Assembly: GCF_937891315.1 (NCBI RefSeq)
Contig: NZ_CALAGI010000075.1
Location: 1-10,370, forward strand
Direction of reading: 5' to 3'
Length of the DNA: 10,370 bases
Origin: an uncultured Amaricoccus sp.
GTDB lineage: Bacteria > Pseudomonadota > Alphaproteobacteria > Rhodobacterales > Rhodobacteraceae
In this document: positions 1 to 4,105 of the stretch, piece after piece
How the letters are laid out: each line of letters begins with the position of its first letter
How positions within the stretch are numbered: the stretch's first letter is position 1
Notes under the pieces: model-generated
What the model was told of the DNA's origin: nothing
Database searches by the model: none
Seen by the model: only the letters and a program-made list of their open reading frames with translations
Program-made: the position numbers and the translations under genes

Positions 1-5
1 TCCCC

Positions 6-341
6 ATGAAAAACTACGTCCAGCCCGGCAACACCATCACCCTGACCGCGCCCTACGCCGTCGCCTCCGGCGATGGCCTGCTTGTCGGCTCAATCTTCGG
101 AGTGGCCTCCGGCACCGCCGCCCTCGGCGAGAGCGTCGAGACCGCGCTCACCGGCGTCTTCGACATCACCAAGATTGGCTCGCAGGCCTGGACCGCAGGT
201 GCCAGGATCTACTGGGACGATACCAACAAGCGCACCACCAACGTGGCCACCTCGAACACGCTGATCGGTGTCGCCACCGAGGCCGTGACGGGCGGCGCTG
301 GTGACACCATCGGCCGGGTGCGCCTGAACGGCGCGTTCTGA
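6..341 (+). CDS. DUF2190 family capsid decoration (cement) protein
   Basis: The 111-residue protein begins MKNYVQPGNTITLTAPYAVA and is rich in Gly, Ala and Thr, with alternating beta-type segments and no helix-rich or membrane region. This opening and the GDGLLVGSIFGVA segment that follows match my memory of DUF2190 proteins. These are small proteins encoded next to the major capsid gene in many siphophages and are thought to decorate or stabilise the capsid surface. The ATG lies five bases into the window, so its ribosome binding site cannot be judged, but the start fits the family. The stop codon overlaps the next start (TGATG at 339-343), which points to translational coupling. The major capsid gene would be expected just upstream, outside the window. 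The family call is fairly sure; the cement role is inferred from family and position. Confidence 0.85.
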   Translation: MKNYVQPGNTITLTAPYAVASGDGLLVGSIFGVASGTAALGESVETALTGVFDITKIGSQAWTAGARIYWDDTNKRTTNVATSNTLIGVATEAVTGGAGDTIGRVRLNGAF

Positions 342-652
342 TGAGCGCTTTCGCCGCCGCCGTCGGCGCGCTCTTCGCCGATCCGAACGTGGGTCGGGAT
401 GCGGTCTACACGCCCGAGGGCGGCGCGCCCGTTCCGGTGCGCGCCGTGGCCCGGCGCGCGGATGCTATCGCCGACTTCGGCGACGCCCGGCTCTGGTCCG
501 AGACCACCCGTATCGACCTGCGCGCGGCCGAGGTGCCAGCGCCGCGCCCCGGCGACCGCATCGAGATCGATGGTGACGCCTTCCTCATCCAGGGCGAACC
601 GGTCCGCGACCGCGAGCGGCTGGTCTGGACCGTGGATTTGCGCCCGGCGTGA
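341..652 (+). CDS. Head-tail joining protein, lambda FII-like
   Basis: This 103-residue protein has the size and layout of lambda gpFII-type head-tail connectors. It has an N-terminal helix around residues 1-13 (MSAFAAAVGALFADPN) and then mainly beta segments. A RPGDRIEIDGDAFLIQGEP stretch at about residues 68-86 is typical of these proteins, which carry a statement like 'parameter defined by the value' in a small barrel. Proteins of this kind sit at the bottom of the head and form the surface to which the finished tail docks. It overlaps the stop of the DUF2190 gene by one base and ends four bases before the next ATG, with no clear Shine-Dalgarno of its own. Relatives are sometimes mislabelled as sugar-transporter ATP-binding proteins. 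The role rests on size, position and sequence style rather than on a catalytic motif. Confidence 0.72.
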   Translation: MSAFAAAVGALFADPNVGRDAVYTPEGGAPVPVRAVARRADAIADFGDARLWSETTRIDLRAAEVPAPRPGDRIEIDGDAFLIQGEPVRDRERLVWTVDLRPA

Positions 653-656
653 CCCG

Positions 657-1286
657 ATGAAGCTGAGGCTCGACATCATCGGCGATATCGCCCGGATCAT
701 GGAAGCAGAGACCCGGGCGGGCGAGATGGCTGTAACCTCGGCCATGCGCGAAGCCGGAACCGGGCTCAAGGCTTCCTGGCGCGCACAGATCACGGGCGCC
801 GGACTGGGCGCACGGCTTGCCCGCAGCATTCGCTCCGAGCAATTCCCCAAGGACAGGCCAAGCCTGAATGCCGCTGCGCTGGTCTGGTCCAACGCCCCGG
901 TCATCGTCGGTGCACATGACACCGGCCCGCTGATCCGCTCGAAGAGCGGATTCTGGCTGGCGATCCCGACGCCTGCGGCGGGCAAGTCGCTCCGCGGTGG
1001 GCGGATCACACCCGGCGAATGGGAGCGCCGCACCGGCCTGCGCCTGCGGTTCATCTATCGCCGCAGGGGCCCGAGCCTTCTGGTGGCTGAAGGGCGGCTG
1101 AACACGAAGGGCCGCGCGGTGGCGTCGCGTTCGAAGACCGGTCGAGGGCTGACCTCCGTGCCGATCTTCCTGCTGGTTCCGCAGATCAGGTTGCCGAAGC
1201 GGCTGGACCTCGCGCGAGATGCCGCACGAGCGCATGACGCTGTGCCGGGGCTGATCGTGGCGAACTGGGTGGAGCCCGGCTCGTAA
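657..1286 (+). CDS. DUF6441 family protein, probable gpZ-like tail completion protein
   Basis: The 209-residue product starts MKLRLDIIGDIARIMEAETR. Its N-terminal half is helical (roughly residues 1-65, including AGTGLKASWRAQITGAGLG). A middle segment contains GPLIRSKSGFWLAIPTPAAG, and the basic C-terminal part includes VPIFLLVPQIRLPKRLDL and ends GLIVANWVEPGS. This pattern is typical of DUF6441 phage proteins. They lie between the head-tail connector and the tail terminator, the place of gpZ in lambda, and are thought to help finish the tail end that joins the head. The reading frame is open much further upstream, but ATG 657 is preferred because it follows the previous stop by four bases and avoids a long overlap with the FII-like gene. 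It is the last head-tail gene before the toxin-antitoxin insertion. The family is likely; the exact role is inferred from synteny. Confidence 0.75.
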   Translation: MKLRLDIIGDIARIMEAETRAGEMAVTSAMREAGTGLKASWRAQITGAGLGARLARSIRSEQFPKDRPSLNAAALVWSNAPVIVGAHDTGPLIRSKSGFWLAIPTPAAGKSLRGGRITPGEWERRTGLRLRFIYRRRGPSLLVAEGRLNTKGRAVASRSKTGRGLTSVPIFLLVPQIRLPKRLDLARDAARAHDAVPGLIVANWVEPGS

Positions 1287-1298
1287 CAGCGGGAGAGG

Positions 1299-1327
1299 TC
1301 GACATTCAGGGCCGATTGGCATATATT
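1299..1327 (+). promoter_or_regulatory. Predicted sigma-70 promoter of the parDE pair
   Basis: TCGACA at 1299-1304 has one mismatch to the -35 consensus, and TATATT at 1322-1327 has one mismatch to the -10 consensus. They are separated by exactly 17 bases. Transcription would start near 1334, leaving a leader of about 18 bases before the parD ATG. The AT-rich -10 stands out in otherwise GC-rich DNA. The -10 hexamer lies inside the palindrome at 1316-1332, so a bound repressor would block it. Predicted by eye only. Confidence 0.6.
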
Positions 1328-1332
1328 GCCAA
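1316..1332. promoter_or_regulatory. Palindromic operator over the parDE -10 box
   Basis: TTGGCA (1316-1321) and TGCCAA (1327-1332) form a perfect 6-base inverted repeat around a 5-base TATAT centre. The site covers the predicted -10 hexamer and lies 20 bases before the parD start. ParD-type ribbon-helix-helix antitoxins bind short palindromes of this sort and repress their own operon, more tightly when in complex with the toxin. The palindrome is seen; its use as the ParD operator is inferred. Confidence 0.6.
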
Positions 1333-1341
1333 CGATCTTGC

Positions 1342-1348
1342 AGGAGAG
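1342..1348 (+). promoter_or_regulatory. parD: Ribosome binding site that fixes the parD start
   Basis: AGGAGAG lies just before the ATG at 1353 (the AGGAG core ends 6 bases from it). This favours ATG 1353 over an in-frame TTG at 1326, which lies inside the operator and would have no binding site. Confidence 0.7.
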
Positions 1349-1352
1349 CCGC

Positions 1353-1610
1353 ATGGCCACGCGAAACGTCGTTCTGACTGACACGCAATCCGACCTGGTC
1401 GACCGTCTGGTCGCTTCCGGGCGCTATCAGAATGCTTCGGAAGCCTTGCGGGCCGGGCTGCGATTGCTCGAACGCGAAGAAACCGAGCTCGGCGCGTTGC
1501 GTGACCGGCTGACGACCGGGCTGGAACAGGCCCGGCGTGGCGATCTGGCCGAGGGCAGCGGTGAAGATGCGATCCGGCGTGCCTTTGCGCGCGCGCGCCA
1601 ATCGTCCTGA
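1353..1610 (+). CDS. parD: ParD-family ribbon-helix-helix antitoxin
   Basis: The 85-residue protein has the classic type II ParD layout. A short DNA-binding beta strand (RNVVLT, residues 4-9) is followed by two helices carrying SGRYQNASEALRAGLRLLEREE (about residues 22-43), the ribbon-helix-helix fold that dimerises on DNA. An extended, charged C-terminal helix and tail (about residues 44-85) in this family wraps around the toxin and blocks it. ParD is expected to neutralise ParE, encoded directly after it, and to repress the pair through the palindrome at 1316-1332. The start is chosen from the strong AGGAG site upstream. Its stop overlaps the parE start by one base (TGATG at 1608-1612), so the toxin is made in step with the antitoxin. 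Its place inside a phage structural operon is unusual for a stand-alone stability module. Confidence 0.92.
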   Translation: MATRNVVLTDTQSDLVDRLVASGRYQNASEALRAGLRLLEREETELGALRDRLTTGLEQARRGDLAEGSGEDAIRRAFARARQSS

Positions 1611-1954
1611 TGCCGAAGCCCTGGCGCCTGACGCGACAGGCCGAAGCCTCACTCGTCGACATCGCTAACTGGACCGTCGAGACCTTCGGCCCTCGACAGG
1701 CGGCCGCCTATGAGGAAGACCTGATCGTCCGCTGCTCGGAGATCGCGGCCGGTACAGCCATGTCGCAGGACTGCCGCCGGATCATCGACCCGGACCTGCC
1801 CGAGGATCTGCGCTTCGCACGCTGCGGCCAGCATTTCGTCATCTTCATCGAGGAGGCGGAACAGGTGATCATCGTCGATTTCCTGCACGCCCGCGCGGAC
1901 CTGCCGCGGCGGCTTGCAGCCATCACGGAACCGAAGCCCGACAGGGACCACTGA
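1610..1954 (+). CDS. parE: ParE-family toxin of type II toxin-antitoxin system
   Basis: The 114-residue protein fits the RelE/ParE fold. There is an N-terminal LTRQAEASLVDIANWTVETFG helix hairpin (about residues 8-27) with RQAAAYEEDLI following, then a central segment with DLRFARCGQHFVIFIEE (about 66-82). It ends in the strand and tail VIIVDFLHARADLPRRL (about 86-102), the usual ParE ending. Characterised ParE toxins act in the cytoplasm, where several poison DNA gyrase; RelE relatives instead cut ribosome-bound mRNA. The sequence alone does not decide the target, but the missing RelE-type catalytic cluster and the neighbouring ParD favour ParE. There is no separate Shine-Dalgarno, which fits coupling to parD. 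The length is slightly above the usual 95-105 residues because of a charged EPKPDRDH tail. It looks intact. Confidence 0.9.
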   Translation: MPKPWRLTRQAEASLVDIANWTVETFGPRQAAAYEEDLIVRCSEIAAGTAMSQDCRRIIDPDLPEDLRFARCGQHFVIFIEEAEQVIIVDFLHARADLPRRLAAITEPKPDRDH

Positions 1955-1986
1955 AGCCGGGCGGGCCCCGGACAACCGGGATCATC

Positions 1987-2406
1987 ATGCCCACCACACG
2001 CGAAACCATCCTCACCGCGCTGCACATGTGGCTTTCGGCGTTGCCCGCAACCGCCCTGCGCGGCGAGGTATTGCCCGAGCGCGTACCTGTAACCGGGTTG
2101 CTGATCCTGCGCGACGGCGAACCCGGCGCGCCCGAGGTGACGCTCTCGCCCTTGCGCTATCACTATCAGCACCGGGCAGAGATCGAAGCTGTGGTGCAGG
2201 GTGCGGCCCGTGACACCGCCTTCGACACGCTCTGCGCCAGTATCGGCGCGGCGCTCGCCGCCGACCGCACGCTTGGCGGCCTCTGCGACTGGGTCGAAGC
2301 AGAAGCCCCGCAGCCCGTCGATCTGCCGGTGGACGGCGCGGCCAGCCTGAAGGCTGCCGTCATTCCGGTGGTGCTGCATTATTCAACGGCCGACCCGCTC
2401 GGCTGA
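1987..2406 (+). CDS. Probable tail terminator protein, gpU-like
   Basis: This 139-residue protein lies directly before the tail tube gene, the place of the tail terminator in lambda-like operons. The terminator caps the growing tube when it reaches the length set by the tape measure and then presents the tail to the head. The sequence begins with a helix (TTRETILTALHMWLSALPAT, residues 3-22), then beta segments (VPVTGLLILRDGEP; VTLSPLRYHYQHRAEIEAVV), a second helix (DTAFDTLCASIGAALAADR), and a final strand (AAVIPVVLHYSTADPLG). This alpha-beta order is that of gpU-type proteins. Rhodobacterales relatives are often labelled 'acyl-CoA transferase', but no such active site is visible, so I treat that name as a mislabel. 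It follows parE by 32 bases and has only a weak ribosome binding site. The role comes from position and fold pattern. Confidence 0.7.
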   Translation: MPTTRETILTALHMWLSALPATALRGEVLPERVPVTGLLILRDGEPGAPEVTLSPLRYHYQHRAEIEAVVQGAARDTAFDTLCASIGAALAADRTLGGLCDWVEAEAPQPVDLPVDGAASLKAAVIPVVLHYSTADPLG

Positions 2407-2420
2407 CCTAACCCGACAAC

Positions 2421-2425
2421 AGGAG
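2421..2425 (+). promoter_or_regulatory. Strong ribosome binding site of the tail tube gene
   Basis: AGGAG is 7 bases before ATG 2433. It is one of the few near-consensus sites in the operon and fits the high copy number needed for the tube subunit. Confidence 0.65.
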
Positions 2426-2432
2426 TTGAGAC

Positions 2433-3377
2433 ATGGCACGAGCCCAAGGGGCGCGGGCGCGGATGGCGCTCGCGTTCGAGACGACCTATGGCACGCCGCC
2501 CGCCAGCGGCTACACGAGGATGCCCTTCGCCAGCGCCACGCTCGGGGCGGAACAGCCGCTCCTGAACTCGGAGCTTCTGGGTTACGGTCGCGATCCGATG
2601 GCTCCTATCAAGGACGCGGTGACCGCCGATGGTGACGTGGTGGTGCCGATCGACGCGGAGGCCTTCGGATTCTGGCTGAAGGCGGCCTTTGGCGCGCCCG
2701 TCACCACCGGAAGTTCGCCCGGCCCATATACCCATACCTTCCAGTCCGGCAGCTGGACACTGCCCAGCATGGCGATTGAGACCGCCATGCCCGAGGTGCC
2801 GCGCTACGCCATGTATTCCGGCGTGGTGCTGGACCAGCTCAGCTGGCAGATGCAGCGCTCGGGCTTGCTCACCGCCACCGCGCGGCTGGTGGCGCAGGGC
2901 GAGACGGTGAACACCACCTCGCAGGTTGGCACGCCGACCGAGCTGGATCTGATCCGTTTCGGTCACTTCAACGGCGCGATCAAACGCAATGGCACGGCGC
3001 TCGGCAACGTGATCTCAACCGAGATCACCTATGCCAACAATCTCGACCGGATCGAGACCATCCGTGCCGACGGCATGATCGACGGCGCCGATCCCTCGAT
3101 CGCCGCGCTGACCGGCCGCACCGAGGTACGTTTCGCCGATCAGACGCTGGTCACGCAGGCCATCAACGGCACGCCGTGCGAGCTCGAGTTCTCCTACACG
3201 CTGCTCTCCGGCGAAAGCCTGACTTTCACCGCGCACGCTGTCTATCTGCCGCGTCCGCGCATCGAGATCGGCGGTCCGCAGGGCATTCAGGCCAGCTTTG
3301 ACTGGCAGGCCGCCCGCGACGCCACGCTGGGCCGGATGTGCACCGTCACCCTCGTCAACGACATCGAAAGCTACTGA
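2433..3377 (+). CDS. Major tail tube protein
   Basis: The 314-residue protein has the marks of the Phage_tube_2 type tail tube family. It opens with MARAQGARARMALAFETTYGTPP, where the motif 'aleTtyGt.P' is characteristic. It then has long runs of alternating beta strands, a GDVVVPIDAEAFGFWLKAAFG segment (about residues 68-88), the conserved SGVVLDQLSWQMQRSGLLTATARLVAQGE stretch (about 129-157), and a closing beta region to residue 314. Subunits stack as hexameric rings around the tape measure protein to form the tube through which DNA passes. A strong AGGAG site precedes the start. It is followed by the chaperone genes and tape measure, the fixed order in long-tailed phages. Long overlapping open frames on the opposite strand are high-GC artefacts. 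Confidence 0.85.
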   Translation: MARAQGARARMALAFETTYGTPPASGYTRMPFASATLGAEQPLLNSELLGYGRDPMAPIKDAVTADGDVVVPIDAEAFGFWLKAAFGAPVTTGSSPGPYTHTFQSGSWTLPSMAIETAMPEVPRYAMYSGVVLDQLSWQMQRSGLLTATARLVAQGETVNTTSQVGTPTELDLIRFGHFNGAIKRNGTALGNVISTEITYANNLDRIETIRADGMIDGADPSIAALTGRTEVRFADQTLVTQAINGTPCELEFSYTLLSGESLTFTAHAVYLPRPRIEIGGPQGIQASFDWQAARDATLGRMCTVTLVNDIESY

Positions 3378-3378
3378 C

Positions 3379-3816
3379 ATGATCCGTCTCGACCTCTCCA
3401 GCGCGCCGAAATGGCTCGATCTCGGCGCTGAGCTGCGTCTGCTTGTCCTGCCCGTCACCACCGCGATCATGGTCGCCGCCCGCAACGACCCGAGTGTCGA
3501 GGCGCTGCCCGAAGGGGCGAGCAAGGAGGAACAGGCGCTGGTGATGGCCAAAGCCGTTGCCCGCCGCGTGGTCACCGCTTGGGAGGGTGTCGGGGATGCT
3601 GGCGGCACTCCCGTTCCCGTCACACCGGAAGGGATCGACGCGCTTCTGGACATCTGGCCGGTGTTCGAGGCCTTCCAGACCCGCTGCCTTGCGCCGCATC
3701 TGATGCTGGACGCGGAAAAAAACGCCTCCGCGCCCTTGCCGAATGGCACTTCGGCGGGGGCGACCGCTACTGCGAAGCCTGCACGGGCCCGTGCCCGGAC
3801 TGCCCGGCGCGGCTGA
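3379..3816 (+). CDS. Tail assembly chaperone, short product (gpG-like)
   Basis: The 145-residue zero-frame product starts MIRLDLSSAPKWLDLGAELR, one base after the tail tube stop codon. The body, to about residue 115, is mostly helical and ends AFQTRCLAPHLMLDAEKN. After that the zero frame continues for 30 residues of Ala/Arg-rich low-complexity sequence (ending ARARARTARRG), which looks like overlap read-through rather than a domain. In lambda-like phages gpG coats the tape measure protein and, with the frameshifted gpGT, brings tube subunits to it. It does not stay in the virion. Position between tube and tape measure, the helical make-up, and the frameshift signal at codons 113-115 all support the call. 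I do not recognise a named Pfam family for it with certainty. Confidence 0.8.
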   Translation: MIRLDLSSAPKWLDLGAELRLLVLPVTTAIMVAARNDPSVEALPEGASKEEQALVMAKAVARRVVTAWEGVGDAGGTPVPVTPEGIDALLDIWPVFEAFQTRCLAPHLMLDAEKNASAPLPNGTSAGATATAKPARARARTARRG

Positions 3817-4061
3817 ACCGGCCTCTGACGCTGGAAGGCTGGCAGGTCTGGGACCTCGCGCAGCGCCTGACCGGGCAGTTGCGCATCGCCATGGGTATGG
3901 GCGGCGGCGCCGTCATCGGCTGGGACATGACGGCGGCGCTCGCCCTGGCGCGGGCTCTCGGTATCGATCCGCTGATCGCTGCCGAATGCCTGCCCGAGAT
4001 CGAGGCAGTGGTGGTCCGCAAGCTCAACGAACAGATGCGTTCGTCAGGGCTGGAACAATGA
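3379..4061 (+). CDS. Tail assembly chaperone, -1 frameshift fusion product (gpGT-like)
   Basis: This product is predicted to join 3379-3723 to 3723-4061, stepping back one base at A AAA AAC, and would be 227 residues long. The first 115 residues are shared with the short chaperone; 112 more come from the -1 frame. That part begins RLRALAEWHFGGGDRYC and contains a tight four-cysteine cluster, CEACTGPCPDC (about residues 132-142). It continues through PLTLEGWQVWDLAQRLTGQLRIAMGMGG and helical ALALARALGIDPLIAAECLPEIEAVVVRKLNEQM. The -1 frame is open from before the slip site to 4061 but has no good start codon with a ribosome binding site near the overlap. This favours frameshifting over separate translation. 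In lambda the T domain binds the tube protein. A minority of ribosomes would make this form. Confidence 0.8.
3717..3762 (+). promoter_or_regulatory. Programmed -1 ribosomal frameshift signal
   Basis: The heptamer A AAA AAC (3717-3723) is in the right register: zero-frame codons are GAA AAA AAC. It fits the X XXY YYZ rule, within a run of seven A's (3716-3722) that is out of character for this GC-rich DNA. After a 7-base spacer (3724-3730) comes a hairpin. The arm CGCCCTTGCCGAA (3731-3743) pairs with TTCGGCGGGGGCG (3750-3762) around the 6-base loop TGGCAC. That makes 13 continuous pairs, two of them G-U. Spacer and stem lengths are those known to stimulate -1 shifts. All parts are seen; efficiency is unknown. 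Confidence 0.85.
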
Positions 4062-4099
4062 ACCCAATCCGCAAGCGTCTTCCCAACCGTCTGGAATAA
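4058..4099 (+). other. 13-codon ORF bridging the chaperone and tape measure genes
   Basis: An ATG at 4058 overlaps the gpGT stop (ATGA, 4058-4061) and opens a 13-residue frame, MNPIRKRLPNRLE, closed by TAA at 4097-4099. It ends six bases before the tape measure ATG at 4106. Without a leader of this kind the tape measure start would lie 44 bases after the last stop with only a poor ribosome binding site. Ribosomes restarting here could be delivered to the tape measure start. This is inference; the stretch may be plain spacer. Confidence 0.3.
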
Positions 4100-4105
4100 T
4101 GACCC

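Noticed and set aside
399..656. Extended start for the DUF6441 protein within the FII-like gene
   Set aside because: The added residues are Arg/Pro/Ala-rich out-of-frame translation of the preceding gene. ATG 657 gives the expected start and a 4-base gap.
1326..1352. Upstream in-frame TTG start for parD
   Set aside because: It lies inside the operator and the -10 box and has no ribosome binding site, whereas ATG 1353 has AGGAG at the right distance and matches the family's N-terminus.
1299..1954. parDE region as a plasmid-type partition or replication locus
   Set aside because: No replication gene, iterons or partition ATPase are present; ParD and ParE here are toxin-antitoxin proteins surrounded by phage structural genes.
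1957..1971. GC-rich inverted repeat CCGGG-CGGGC-CCCGG after parE, considered as a terminator
   Set aside because: There is no T tract after it, the stem is only five pairs, and the tail genes continue directly after it.
3579..3722. Separate ATG start at 3579 for the -1 frame chaperone ORF
   Set aside because: The 48 residues before the slip site are a Cys/Arg/Gly-rich out-of-frame reading of the gpG gene. The protein-like sequence begins just at the slip site, which supports frameshifting instead.
3715..3723. Seven-A run as a sequencing error or a true frameshift mutation joining two halves of one gene
   Set aside because: The register, 7-base spacer and 13-pair stem make a full programmed signal at the place where long-tailed phages use one, so an error is not needed to explain it.
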